Source of the DNA: an uncultured Geobacteraceae bacterium
GTDB taxonomy: Bacteria > Desulfobacterota > Desulfuromonadia > Geobacterales > Pseudopelobacteraceae
Direction: 5' to 3'
DNA length: 64,000 bases
Assembly (NCBI GenBank): GCA_903939115.1
Contig: CAJAFV010000078.1
Coordinates: forward strand, 24,778-88,777
How positions within the stretch are numbered: the stretch's first letter is position 1; every line of letters begins with the position of its first letter. The position numbers were made by a program, and so were the translations under genes. Positions 54,841-63,432 of the stretch are shown here, in pieces. The notes under the pieces are model-generated. The model was not told the origin of the DNA, made no database searches, and saw nothing but the letters and a program-made list of their open reading frames with translations.

Positions 54841-55544
54841 TCTCCGCGCACAAAACGCTGTCCAAACAGCGTGAGCAGCATGCCGCAGGCTCCAACGGAA
54901 AGCCAGTATGGGGACATTACTACCGCGAGAAAGATGCCATCGACAAGACAGATGCCAGCCAGCATAAGCGGAATGACCTGGAAAGGAAAAGGAGTGGAGC
55001 GGCGGTTCTCGTATCGTGCCGTCACACTGATGCAGACAATATAACCAAACTGGATCATGGCGACGGTCAGCACTGTACAGCTGACCATTCCGACAATGGC
55101 GCAGGCGGATACGACATACACCATGGCTCTGCAGGCGGCCATCAAGAGCACACTGGATGGATTGCCCTTATGATACGCGTCATAGAGAATGATCAGCACT
55201 AACAGAACGACCCCTGCTACGACAGAAGATATGTGGGGAAATGTAAGCAGGAGCAGAAACGCGGTAACGAACAGGCCACCGGTAAGCAGGTACGCTGCAA
55301 CCGGTGTAATTTTTCCGGAAGGAATGGGTCGGGTTGGCCTCTGTACCTTGTCAATACCGGCATCGCAGATATCGTTGAGTGCCATCCCCGCTGAATAAAA
55401 CAGTGACAGTGAGAGCGCCAGTGTGAAAAAAGCTCCCAACGAAAAAGGTTCTCCGGAAAGTATGACGGCAGCAAGGACATTACTCCAGACCGTTGGCAGA
55501 TTACTGACTCTGCAGAGTTCGATGTACGTTCGCAGGGAAGTCAT
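54837..55544 (-). CDS. eboC: UbiA-like prenyltransferase EboC
   Basis: A 235-aa polytopic UbiA-superfamily protein with about seven to eight membrane helices. The prenyl-diphosphate site is NDICDAGIDKVQRPTRPIPSG near residue 57; the second Asp motif is reduced to YDAYHKG. It belongs to the EboC branch of the ebo cluster, inferred to attach or process an isoprenoid on a small molecule. It appears shorter than the EboC proteins I know (near 290 aa), and its stop codon lies within a MITE-like end. It is the last gene of the operon, nine bases after eboF. Confidence 0.85.
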   Translation of the reverse strand: MTSLRTYIELCRVSNLPTVWSNVLAAVILSGEPFSLGAFFTLALSLSLFYSAGMALNDICDAGIDKVQRPTRPIPSGKITPVAAYLLTGGLFVTAFLLLLTFPHISSVVAGVVLLVLIILYDAYHKGNPSSVLLMAACRAMVYVVSACAIVGMVSCTVLTVAMIQFGYIVCISVTARYENRRSTPFPFQVIPLMLAGICLVDGIFLAVVMSPYWLSVGACGMLLTLFGQRFVRGD

Positions 55545-55553
55545 GAAAGAGTG

Positions 55554-56921
55554 TCAGTCCGAAAAAACATGCGCGAGGATGGTGTCATATACCTGGTGAG
55601 CCGGTAAACCGGCACCAGCCAGAAGCTTTGGCTCTGACGTCATGAAAAGCGGGCCTGATGCGGCATCATCAGTAATTCTGCCATGCGACCCCCTCACCAG
55701 AGAGGCGTCCAAGGGGATCACATCCATCACATATCTGAAGCCAAGGAGTTTTTTGGCCAGCGTCCAGCCGATCTTCACCTTTGGCACACTGATCTGCGGG
55801 TCAAGAAAGAGTTCACACGGATCGTAGCCTGGTTTTGCATGGATGTTTACCGTTCTGGCATAATCGGGCGCCCGATGATCGTCATGCCAAAAATAATAGG
55901 TAAACCAGCTCTCTTTTCCTGCAACAAGCACCAGTTCTCCGGAGCGTTCATGATTGAGTCCGTACGCCCGCTTCCCCTCTTCATCCAGCACCTGTTCAAC
56001 CCCCGGAACAGCCTCAAAGAGTGCTTTGACAGCCGGAATATCATGCTGCCTTTGGACATAGATATGGGCTATCTGGTGGTCTGACACGGCAAAAGCGCGA
56101 CTTGCACCCGGATCAAGATACTCACACCACAGATCGATTTTAAGGGACAGGTATCCGGCGTCGCGCAGTATCCTGTTCGGGTGAACCGGCTGTGCAACCG
56201 GAGTAATTCCGTATTCCGAGAGCACAATAACCCTGCAGCCACGCTCACGGAAGTACGCTATCAGCGTGCCGCAGAGATCATCGATCTGGGCCAGGTCAGT
56301 ACCGATATCACCATCCGGGCCTACTTTCTGGAGGATATAATCGAGGTGCGGAAGATAGACCAACTGCAGCGTCGGCCGGTACCGCTCCTCCAGGGCCATT
56401 GCCGATCTGCCGATCCACTGACTGGAAGCGATCGACGTTGCCGGCCCCCAGAAGTGAAATAACGGAAATTGTCCGAATTCCCGGTTAAAGTCGTCCCTGA
56501 GTTGGGGAGGAATACTGTAGCAGTCCGGCAGTTTCCTGCCGTCAGCACAGTAGAGCGGACGCGGCGTTACTGCCCAGTCAACATCGGTGTTCATATTGAA
56601 CCACCAGAAACTGTTAGCACAGGTAAAGTCCGGGTTGCGCTTCCTGGCCGCCTGCCAGATCTTTTCGGATTGGACGAGTTGATTGGACTGGCGCCAGAAC
56701 AGTACCTCACCAAGATCCCGGCAATACCAGCCATTGCCGACGATGCCATGTTCAGCGGGAAGTTTTCCGGTCAGATAGGTACTCTGCATGGAACAGGTAA
56801 CCGCCGGAATGAGCGCCGTAATATCAGCACTCCCGGCAAGGAGCGCCTGTAGATGCGGTGTTCTGTCGCTGATCAGCGTACGGGTAAGCCCGACAACGTT
56901 AAGAACAACGGTTCGTTTCAT
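55554..56921 (-). CDS. eboF: Alkaline phosphatase/nucleotide pyrophosphatase-fold protein EboF
   Basis: A 455-aa member of the alkaline phosphatase superfamily, with the opening VVLNVVGLTRTLI, a nucleophile region ALIPAVTCSMQSTYLTGKLPAEHGIVGNGWY, VIVLSEYGITPV and SDHQIAHIYV. The metal Asp and His residues of the AP fold are recognisable. EboF is a standard member of ebo clusters; the substrate is unknown. No signal peptide is seen, so it should be cytoplasmic. It overlaps eboE by 23 bases. Confidence 0.85.
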   Translation of the reverse strand: MKRTVVLNVVGLTRTLISDRTPHLQALLAGSADITALIPAVTCSMQSTYLTGKLPAEHGIVGNGWYCRDLGEVLFWRQSNQLVQSEKIWQAARKRNPDFTCANSFWWFNMNTDVDWAVTPRPLYCADGRKLPDCYSIPPQLRDDFNREFGQFPLFHFWGPATSIASSQWIGRSAMALEERYRPTLQLVYLPHLDYILQKVGPDGDIGTDLAQIDDLCGTLIAYFRERGCRVIVLSEYGITPVAQPVHPNRILRDAGYLSLKIDLWCEYLDPGASRAFAVSDHQIAHIYVQRQHDIPAVKALFEAVPGVEQVLDEEGKRAYGLNHERSGELVLVAGKESWFTYYFWHDDHRAPDYARTVNIHAKPGYDPCELFLDPQISVPKVKIGWTLAKKLLGFRYVMDVIPLDASLVRGSHGRITDDAASGPLFMTSEPKLLAGAGLPAHQVYDTILAHVFSD

Positions 56922-58023
56922 TGCGTTCCGCCTTCAGCCATTGAATTTCACGGATTATCGACTGCGTCACGTCTGCCATGCGGAGTTCGGGCGGTAGCAC
57001 TTCCCAAGTATAGGTTTCCACTTCAAGAAGGACGCCCGAATCTATCAGCGGCAGCGCTACTGTAATGAAATATTCTGTTGTTTCAAACTGCTCCAATCGT
57101 TCTATAAAAATTGGCACATGGAAATGGATGCGCCATTCATCGCCGCTGCCGGCGCGGTGTTCCCGAAGAGCGTCAGGAAGATCAGTATAGCGGCTGAGCA
57201 GGCCCGCCTTATCCCGAATGACAACTTGATGCAGATAGCACGGTTCACAAAATTTTTCCAGGAGAGCCCGCTCCGGATTTTTCACCCGGAGTGCCGACGA
57301 CACCTGTACTTTAGCGATAGCAATTCCTGCATCAGCCAGCAGATTCAGAGAATGGGACGGAGTCTCAAACTCAACCGCCTGGTGGCAGCAATCGTAACAG
57401 ACACCGATTCCCCGGCGCAATTCATCCGGAAATGCCATGCGGTCAAAAAAGGATACAACCTCGTGCGTCGTTTCCAATAGGCATCCCGGCTCAGGCTCAA
57501 GGGCCAGCAGGATCATTTTCCCGCTTTTCTGGCGTAACCGGTCAAGATGTTCCAGCACCCGCATCAGATTTGCGCGAACAGAACCTTCCTCGTCTCTAAA
57601 GCCGCGCTTAAAGGCGACCGGTACTGTAGAGATCGAGCCTTGAACGTTCTCCGGAAGCCATGAATCGAGTAAATTGGCCAGTCGCACGGTGTAATCGACC
57701 CGTTCACCATCCCGCCAGTCTGGAAGATAGACGTTTTCCTTTACTGCTGAACCGTGAAAAGAGCCGTAGGGGAAACCGTTAAGTGTCGGCACAAAGGTAT
57801 TGGTACGCTGTAGCCACTCCGTAAATTCAGCAGACGCGCGTTCATCGATCTCCATAGACGCACGACCGGAAAGACGCAGCCCGATCGGGAACGGTGCTGC
57901 GGGGGAAACCGCGGCGGCAACAGGCGGAATGTATGTCTGCAGATTATTGAACGTCTCCCCCCAGTTCTCGCCAGGGTGGATATTGGTGCAGTAGGTAATC
58001 ATCCGACCTGGAATTTTGGACAT
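56899..58023 (-). CDS. eboE: TIM-barrel metabolite traffic protein EboE
   Basis: A 374-aa xylose-isomerase-like TIM barrel. The start RMITYCTNIHPGENWGETFNNLQTYIP is diagnostic of EboE. Further blocks are TLNGFPYGSFHGSAVKENVYLPDW, LALEPEPGCLLETTHEVVSFFDR and GVCYDCCHQAVEFE, with probable metal ligands (Glu, Asp, His). It has no signal peptide. It overlaps eboB by 25 bases and eboF by 23, a very tight operon. The name describes a cluster-level role; the reaction is unknown. Confidence 0.9.
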   Translation of the reverse strand: MSKIPGRMITYCTNIHPGENWGETFNNLQTYIPPVAAAVSPAAPFPIGLRLSGRASMEIDERASAEFTEWLQRTNTFVPTLNGFPYGSFHGSAVKENVYLPDWRDGERVDYTVRLANLLDSWLPENVQGSISTVPVAFKRGFRDEEGSVRANLMRVLEHLDRLRQKSGKMILLALEPEPGCLLETTHEVVSFFDRMAFPDELRRGIGVCYDCCHQAVEFETPSHSLNLLADAGIAIAKVQVSSALRVKNPERALLEKFCEPCYLHQVVIRDKAGLLSRYTDLPDALREHRAGSGDEWRIHFHVPIFIERLEQFETTEYFITVALPLIDSGVLLEVETYTWEVLPPELRMADVTQSIIREIQWLKAERNETNRCS

Positions 58024-58805
58024 TGACTGAGAAATGTTTTGGGATTGTCATAAAATACGTTACCGATGGCCTGTTCCGAATGACCCCGCCGCCGCATTTC
58101 ATTGGCGCACTTGAGTATTGACAACGGATCACTGACGCTCCAATCGGCAGAGGAGTTGATACAAAGCCGCTCGGCACCGTACAGTTCAACAACATCAATA
58201 GCGCGCTCCGGGCTCCCTTTTGAGTGCGGATACAGAGTCAGACCAAACCAGAAACCGCTGTCCTTTATTTCTCTGATGGTATGCTCCTCGGCATGGTCGA
58301 TCATCACCCGGCCCGGATCGATTCGCGGTTCTGAAAGGATCATCTCCATGATGATGCGTGTCCCCTTCAGCTTGTCTTCCAGGTGGGGAGTGTGAATCAG
58401 GATCAATTCATTGCGCCGTACCGCGAGATCCAGCTGTAATTCCAGCGTTTTAATTTCGTTGCGGCTGTTCTTGTTCAGTCCAATTTCGCCAATGCCGAGA
58501 GCGGTCGGTGCATCAAGAAATTCGGGCATCAGTGCCAGCACATCCTCAGACATGGTGAGATTTTCCGCTTCCTTGGCATTCATGCCGATCCAGCAGTAAT
58601 GCTTGACACCGAATCTGGCAGCCCGTGCCGGTTCGGTCACAGTCAGTATATGAAAATAATCACGGAAGCCGGCGGCAGAGGTGCGGTCGAAGCCTGCCCA
58701 GAAAGCAGGTTCAGCAATGGTGTGAATACCTGCGATGGTAAGCTGCAGATAATCATCGGTCGTGCGCGACACCATATGGATGTGGGGATCAATCGCCTTC
58801 ATCAC
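57999..58805 (-). CDS. eboB: TatD-like hydrolase EboB
   Basis: A 268-aa amidohydrolase-type TIM barrel. The metal-binding start is KAIDPHIHMVSRTTDDY, then GEIGLNKNSRNE, ILIHTPHLEDK and MIDHAEEHT. These resemble TatD-family enzymes and the EboB member of ebo clusters. It is probably a cytoplasmic hydrolase of unknown substrate. The start overlaps the end of the small upstream gene by 4 bases. Confidence 0.87.
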   Translation of the reverse strand: MMKAIDPHIHMVSRTTDDYLQLTIAGIHTIAEPAFWAGFDRTSAAGFRDYFHILTVTEPARAARFGVKHYCWIGMNAKEAENLTMSEDVLALMPEFLDAPTALGIGEIGLNKNSRNEIKTLELQLDLAVRRNELILIHTPHLEDKLKGTRIIMEMILSEPRIDPGRVMIDHAEEHTIREIKDSGFWFGLTLYPHSKGSPERAIDVVELYGAERLCINSSADWSVSDPLSILKCANEMRRRGHSEQAIGNVFYDNPKTFLSQCPKFQVG

Positions 58806-59101
58806 GCTTCCCCTTTCCAGGCCCCGAAAGCCTTCAAACCGACTGCCGATTCCAGAGGCTCTGTCGTCGGATCACTGAAGATGGTCTGAATGGCGGCCGT
58901 ACGGCCTGCCGCACCGCTTTTAAGCAGATCGACTGCGCTCTGAAACGCTGTATAGCGGTAATCTCTGCGAGCAGCTTCGGCCCCTTCATAGCGGTCAATC
59001 CGGTCGAGGAACGAGGCTATATCAAGAAGCCGGGCGCGATTCTCAATAAAATACAGCTCAAGAATTTCCAGGGCATCCATGGTTTGGTATGGTGGTGACA
59101 T
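58802..59101 (-). CDS. Unrecognised 99-aa protein in the ebo operon (EboA position)
   Basis: A short soluble protein that starts one base after the eboD stop (TGACATG). It is mainly helical: MDALEILELYFIENRARLLDIASFLDRIDRYEGAEAARRDYRYTAFQSAVDLL, then a short linker with IQTIFSDPTTEPLESAVGLKAFG. It lies where eboA could be expected but is far shorter than EboA proteins and shows no similarity I can see. Function is unknown; it may be a partner of EboD or EboB. The frame and tight spacing support that it is real. Confidence 0.75.
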   Translation of the reverse strand: MSPPYQTMDALEILELYFIENRARLLDIASFLDRIDRYEGAEAARRDYRYTAFQSAVDLLKSGAAGRTAAIQTIFSDPTTEPLESAVGLKAFGAWKGEA

Positions 59102-59102
59102 G

Positions 59103-60296
59103 TCAGTTCTCCTGTGCTTTCAGAAGGTTCATTTCTTTCACCGGAGCAGTAGATTTACGTCCAGCGTGCGTCGCCAGCTCCACAATGCAACCTTTCATCA
59201 ACGCCGTATCAATACTATTCACCTCGATTTTACTGCCGATACCCGTTAGCAGCGGAATGGAGAGCTCTCCACCCAAATGTTCCTGAAACTCCCGCAGCGA
59301 CTGCCCCACATCCAGCCACGCAAGGGCGGGATGATACAGGGTAAATCCGAGGTCGTCCAGCAGGGTCAGAATCCGATGCAGGTCCAGATCACCCAGCATT
59401 CCGCTGCGTCTGGAATAGATCGAATCGAGGGCAATACCGATAGCGACCGCCTCGCCATGGCGAAGCTCATGACGGGTCAACTCCTCCAGTTTGTGAGCGT
59501 TCCAGTGGCCGAAATCAAGCGGACGCGACGAACCGGATTCAAACGGGTCGCCATATCCGGCAATATGCTGCAGGTGGAGTTCGGCGCAGCGGATGATCAT
59601 CCGCTCCAGGGCGGCAGGTTCAAAAGATGCCAGCTTGTGCCGCTCTCCATACAGCACGTCAAAAAAGGGACGATCACGGATCAGGGCCACTTTCACCGCC
59701 TCGGCAATGCCGGCACGCAGATCGCGCGGTTGCAGCGTTTCAAGGAATTCGAAATCGCTGATTACGGCAAAGGGAGGTGCAAAGGTGCCGAGAAAATTCT
59801 TGCGCCCGTAGGCGTTGATGCCGTTTTTGACACCGACACCCGCATCATTCTGTGAGAGCACCGTTGTGGGGAGACGGATCAGTCTGACACCACGATGAGC
59901 GGTGGCAGCCGCATACCCGACCGCATCGAGAACCGCACCGCCACCGATGGCAATGATGAAGGAGTGGCGGCAGAGACGATGACGCTCAACAAGATCATGG
60001 ATGCGCGCTACCTCAAACGGCTCATGCTTGCAGAGCTCGCCGCCGCGAATGATGAACGGAGGGGCAACAAATTCGAGCATATCATTGTGGGCTTCGCCAT
60101 ACCTGCTGATCCGTTCCAGAAGACCATCAGTCAAGCGGACTACCTCGCTGTCAATCACAACGAGAGCCCGGTTGCGGGTGCAACCGCTCAAGAGGATTGC
60201 CTCCGCCAGTTCAGGATTGTCAGGGCTGAAGACATCCCGGGTAAAGATCACCGGGTATGAATAGCTGACGGTAAAGTTTTGCTGGATGGTCGCCAT
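59103..60296 (-). CDS. eboD: 3-Dehydroquinate synthase-like protein EboD
   Basis: A 397-aa sugar-phosphate cyclase-fold protein. It has IAIGGGAVLDAVGYAAATAHRG, LPTTVLSQNDAGVGVKNGINAYGRKNFLGTF with the NAD and substrate sites, and ELRHGEAVAIGIALD with a zinc His. It is the EboD member of ebo clusters, distinct from AroB in length and sequence style. The ATG at 60296 is preceded by GGAGA; an in-frame start 29 codons upstream would overlap the gene before. It lies 14 bases after the cyclase-fold gene. Confidence 0.9.
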   Translation of the reverse strand: MATIQQNFTVSYSYPVIFTRDVFSPDNPELAEAILLSGCTRNRALVVIDSEVVRLTDGLLERISRYGEAHNDMLEFVAPPFIIRGGELCKHEPFEVARIHDLVERHRLCRHSFIIAIGGGAVLDAVGYAAATAHRGVRLIRLPTTVLSQNDAGVGVKNGINAYGRKNFLGTFAPPFAVISDFEFLETLQPRDLRAGIAEAVKVALIRDRPFFDVLYGERHKLASFEPAALERMIIRCAELHLQHIAGYGDPFESGSSRPLDFGHWNAHKLEELTRHELRHGEAVAIGIALDSIYSRRSGMLGDLDLHRILTLLDDLGFTLYHPALAWLDVGQSLREFQEHLGGELSIPLLTGIGSKIEVNSIDTALMKGCIVELATHAGRKSTAPVKEMNLLKAQEN

Positions 60297-60310
60297 AGAA
60301 TCTCCGTTGA

Positions 60311-61468
60311 CTACAACCCCCGGTGCAAAATCTCCAGCGTAATCGTGGCATAAGAAGTCACCAGATGTGGATCTCGCTCCCACCAGCGACCGTTTTTGTT
60401 AACCCAGGAACCGTCCGGGTTCTGCAGGTCGAGAAGCCGCTTGGCAAGATCTTGACGCCAGTTGACTTTCTTGCCATCCTTCGTTGTTAAAGTATCGATT
60501 CCTGCAGCAGAAAGAGCCTTGGCCATCGTGTGATAGTAGTAATACAGCCCGTCCTGCCCCATTCCGGGGTTTTCATCCAGGGTGTAGTTCTTTGACAGCC
60601 ATTCGATGACCCCTTTGACGCGCGGGTCCCCCCTGTCAACCTGAGCATAAATGAAGCTGAGCAGTCCCGCGTAACTCATACTGCCGTAGGAGCGAAGTGC
60701 ACTATTTCCGTCCGGAAGTTTCTGCTCTCCCGCTTTGCTGTCAGCAGGGAAATAGACGAAGCCCCCTTTGTTGGCCGGATCATCACTGGCCCATTTCTGG
60801 TCGTTGCTTGCTTTCAGATTCTGAGTGCGCGAGATAAACTGGATGGCCGCCTTCCAGTTCAGATCCTTGGCTTCCGGGTCGTTGCCCACGTCACTTTTAA
60901 GATAGCGGGTGTAGTAGAGCGCTTCCAGGGCAAAAGTGGTGTTTGCCAGATCGGAATGCTTGTACGTGCCGCCATAACCGATACCGCCGTCCAGCGGATC
61001 GCCTTCCCCAAGGTTGTCCTGCAGGCCGACGATGAACTGTCGCCCTTTCTTGAGGAGCGGTTCATAGGCTGGATTGTTGGCCATCAACAGCGCCATCATG
61101 GAGATGGAGGTGTTGTAGTTGGCCAAATCCTTGCCGTAGATACCGCCGTCCGGCTTGGCGCTCTTCACCAGAAAGTCATAACCGTTTTTGATGTTCTGCT
61201 CATACTTGTTCTTGTAGAATTTTGATGGGTCCCCTTGGAAGGAGGTGAGTACCAATCCGGTCAGAGCAGGATATTCCGCCTGAGCCCAGAAACCTCCCGG
61301 TTGTTGCTTGGCGGCAAGCCAGGTAAGACCCTTGCCGATCGCGTTTTCCAGTTCCAGTTTCAGGGAGAGGTCAGGCTTTGATTTTGACACTATTTTTTCT
61401 GCGGAAAGGGCGCTGAAAGGGATTGCAAACATAAGTGCGCTACAGAGAATCAGACTCAATTTTTTCAT
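60311..61468 (-). CDS. Exported prenyltransferase/squalene-oxidase repeat protein
   Basis: A 385-aa protein with a signal peptide (MKKLSLILCSALMFAIPFSALSA). The mature part shows repeated alpha/alpha-barrel units with QW-like motifs: WLAAKQQPGGFWAQAEYPALTGLVL, LVKSAKPDGGIYG, GGIGYGG, FISRTQNLK, GGFVYFP, YGSMSYAGLL and LLDLQNPDGSWVN. This is the fold of squalene-hopene cyclases and related binding proteins, here as a single half-size domain with no clear DxDD. It would act in the periplasm. It stands directly before eboD, so it may handle an isoprenoid product of the operon. Confidence 0.85.
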   Translation of the reverse strand: MKKLSLILCSALMFAIPFSALSAEKIVSKSKPDLSLKLELENAIGKGLTWLAAKQQPGGFWAQAEYPALTGLVLTSFQGDPSKFYKNKYEQNIKNGYDFLVKSAKPDGGIYGKDLANYNTSISMMALLMANNPAYEPLLKKGRQFIVGLQDNLGEGDPLDGGIGYGGTYKHSDLANTTFALEALYYTRYLKSDVGNDPEAKDLNWKAAIQFISRTQNLKASNDQKWASDDPANKGGFVYFPADSKAGEQKLPDGNSALRSYGSMSYAGLLSFIYAQVDRGDPRVKGVIEWLSKNYTLDENPGMGQDGLYYYYHTMAKALSAAGIDTLTTKDGKKVNWRQDLAKRLLDLQNPDGSWVNKNGRWWERDPHLVTSYATITLEILHRGL

Positions 61469-61481
61469 AGGTAATTTCTCC

Positions 61482-62264
61482 TTACGGCTTCTTGACAGGC
61501 TTTATCGTAATGGTCACTTTAGTGCCGACCGGAGGCGCGGTTTTTTCGTTAACAAACCAGATTTTGTCACTTTCACCGCCAAGCGATGCATTGTCTATCA
61601 TGGCAACAGGATCGTGGTAAAGCGCAATAATAGAGCCATCAACCTGAGACGCGAATCTGCCATTGCTAATAATCGAACCGGTGAAGATCCAGTTCAGATC
61701 GGGGGCATTCCGCTGTTCCCCATCGACTGTTTTGACGATCCACTCTTTCGGGTTCACAGTTTGCGACCTGCCGTTATCCAGGACACGTTCGACGCTGATA
61801 CTGACCGGGTCCCCTTTCGGTGTATCCGGCGCCCCTTGGAAAGCAAGCGGTTTGTCGGTACCGACCAGGTCGAGCAGCAGACAGGCAATTTGCAGATTAT
61901 ATGGTTCAACAGCAGTACGAAAAAGACTTTCGTGAGTTTTACCGGCGTTACGCACAAGCAGGTATTCCAACAGCCCTTTGTTCATGTTTACAACGGCCGG
62001 GAAGGTGATAGTTTTTTCCGTCTTGTTTACCACGATCTCACCGATTCGATACACGCCGGGGGAAACCATTTCGGGAGGGGAAATCCGGAAGGTATGACGA
62101 TCGAGCATTTCGACCGGAACCGGCGGTGGCGACTGAGACATTCCGGGCATGGGCGGAGGTGGTACCGGCATTGCCGGATCGGGCGGAGCGTTTTGTGCGA
62201 TGAGCGTTGTCGCAGCAAGTGAAACAAGTAAAGCGGAGAGTAATATTCTTTTGATAATGTTCAC
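61482..62264 (-). CDS. Exported YdjY-domain protein
   Basis: A 260-aa secreted protein. It has an N-terminal signal peptide (KRILLSALLVSLAATTLIAQ), a Pro-rich stretch (PPDPAMPVPPPPMPGMSQSPPPVP) and a YdjY domain: NKTEKTITFPAVVNMNKGLLEYLLV, GKTHESLFRTAVEPYNLQIACLLLDL, and NWIFTGSIISNGRFASQVDGSIIALYHDP. The domain's function is unknown. The start is GTG at 62264, with AAAGGAGGT eight bases upstream. It is the first gene of the ebo operon and has a promoter-like sequence ahead of it. Confidence 0.83.
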   Translation of the reverse strand: MNIIKRILLSALLVSLAATTLIAQNAPPDPAMPVPPPPMPGMSQSPPPVPVEMLDRHTFRISPPEMVSPGVYRIGEIVVNKTEKTITFPAVVNMNKGLLEYLLVRNAGKTHESLFRTAVEPYNLQIACLLLDLVGTDKPLAFQGAPDTPKGDPVSISVERVLDNGRSQTVNPKEWIVKTVDGEQRNAPDLNWIFTGSIISNGRFASQVDGSIIALYHDPVAMIDNASLGGESDKIWFVNEKTAPPVGTKVTITIKPVKKP

Positions 62265-62304
62265 TGTGATGACCTCCTTTATTCATTGCTATTGGTCGCA
62301 GCGA

Positions 62305-62334
62305 ACTATTCCGTATCAGATAGTTTCTTGTCAA
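62305..62334 (-). promoter_or_regulatory. Candidate sigma-70 promoter of the extended ebo operon
   Basis: On the minus strand TTGACA (62334-62329) is followed after 18 bases by AATAGT (62310-62305), 4 of 6 matches to the -10 consensus, about 40 bases before the YdjY-gene start at 62264. Confidence 0.5.
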
Positions 62335-62359
62335 CCAATAATTACACCAATAAATACAA

Positions 62360-62397
62360 AAGGCGGGGCGCACATGCCCCGCCTTCATTTTTTTCAC
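62360..62397. terminator. Intrinsic terminator between the PEP-CTERM gene and the ebo operon
   Basis: AAGGCGGGGC (62360-62369) pairs perfectly with GCCCCGCCTT (62376-62385). On the minus strand it is followed by TTTTGTATTTATT and ends the PEP-CTERM transcript; on the plus strand it is followed by a longer T-run. It is a strong border between two transcription units. Confidence 0.85.
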
Positions 62398-62444
62398 CTT
62401 TCGGTGTCAATATGCGGATCAATATTTATGCGAAGCACACTGCC

Positions 62445-63158
62445 TCAGACGTTTTTACGTTTCCGTGCATACAGGCCCAGACCGGCAAGCGCAGTGCCGA
62501 GGAGAACGATAGTCGATGGTTCGGGAACTGGGGTATTGCCGCCCGTATCCTCAATCAACAGGGTGCTGTAAAAATAGAGTGACGCGGGATCGGAAACCTG
62601 GACACCTTCTGGCGAAATGCCCGGATCATACTGGTGAAGGAAGAAACCGGAAGTTGGGAGTATATCTGAGAGAGTGAACGAAAGAGTCGCCGTCTGGTTT
62701 GCACCCAGATTGAAATTCCAGCCAAGTGCCAGAGCGACATCGTTAGCAATCCCACCATTCAAGTCACTGTTGGTTAAAGTCCCTCTTGAGGCCAAATCGT
62801 AGATGTTAGGGCTAACAGTATTATCAGCAACAGGATCACCAATCTGCCAGGACTGTCCGGCAGCCAGAGTGCCTTGCGCTGAACCTTTTTCATTGTAATA
62901 GGTGTTCAGAAGCTCATCAATTTCAGGATCAACAAAAACGCCGAAATAATGAAGACCAATTGTGTTAAACGTTGCCGACCACGTCAGAGGAGCGGTAAAA
63001 TCAGACGATGTTGGTACCAATAACGAGGGATCAGCCCCCCATGTCAGGGTACCATCGCTATTTGTAAAGCTTTCATACATATTGTACACTGCTGCCGACG
63101 CCAAGTTAGCCGAGCACACCACCAGAACCATCGCCATTACAATCCAGATACGTTTCAT
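62445..63158 (-). CDS. PEP-CTERM surface protein
   Basis: A 237-aa exported protein with a signal peptide (MKRIWIVMAMVLVVCSANLASA) and a C-terminal PEP-CTERM sorting domain: VPEPSTIVLLGTALAGLGLYARKRKNV, with the Pro-Glu-Pro motif, one membrane helix and a basic tail. Such proteins are cut by an exosortase (EpsH) and go to the cell surface or matrix. The middle is a beta-rich domain (TFNTIGLHYFGVFVDPEI, LGWNFNLGANQTATLSFTLSDILPTSGFFLHQYDP). GGAAGG precedes the ATG. A sigma-54 promoter lies about 85 bases upstream. No exosortase gene is in the window. Confidence 0.93.
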   Translation of the reverse strand: MKRIWIVMAMVLVVCSANLASAAVYNMYESFTNSDGTLTWGADPSLLVPTSSDFTAPLTWSATFNTIGLHYFGVFVDPEIDELLNTYYNEKGSAQGTLAAGQSWQIGDPVADNTVSPNIYDLASRGTLTNSDLNGGIANDVALALGWNFNLGANQTATLSFTLSDILPTSGFFLHQYDPGISPEGVQVSDPASLYFYSTLLIEDTGGNTPVPEPSTIVLLGTALAGLGLYARKRKNV

Positions 63159-63255
63159 TTTTTCCTTCCTTTGCCGGCATATGCCAGCTCCTTGTTTTTT
63201 TTCCAGAGAAGTAATTGCAATATATTCGATATAAAATTACAGCATTTTATAACAA

Positions 63256-63271
63256 GCAATATAAGTGCCAA
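63256..63271 (-). promoter_or_regulatory. Sigma-54 promoter of the PEP-CTERM gene
   Basis: On the minus strand TTGGCAC (63271-63265), five spacer bases and TTGC (63259-63256), followed by T, match the -24/-12 consensus exactly. RNA would start near 63244, giving a leader of about 85 bases to the ATG at 63158. PEP-CTERM genes are known to be under RpoN with the PrsK/PrsR pair; that link is inferred here. Confidence 0.8.
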
Positions 63272-63379
63272 ATTGTAAATACCTAATAATAAACGGGTAA
63301 CAAAACGCTAAAATAAAACTGTAAAGTTATCCGACAGCAAAACAACGTTTATTACAAGATCAATTCAGCAAAACAACAG

Positions 63380-63419
63380 CCTCGTGTCAGCTTAGCTCAA
63401 TAGCAAAACTGACACGGGG
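63380..63419 (-). terminator. Hairpin after the PKD/Fn3 gene
   Basis: CCTCGTGTCAG (63380-63390) pairs with CTGACACGGGG (63409-63419) with one G-T pair and an 18-base loop. It lies 14 bases after the stop codon of the minus-strand surface protein gene. On that strand the following T-run is short (CTGTTGTTTTGC), so it is a moderate terminator. Confidence 0.55.
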
Positions 63420-63432
63420 GATCATGAGTTAA

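Noticed and set aside
61308..62222. 304-aa open frame opposite the YdjY and cyclase-fold genes
   Set aside because: It spans two clear genes on the other strand including their junction, is very basic and has no domain; a shadow frame.
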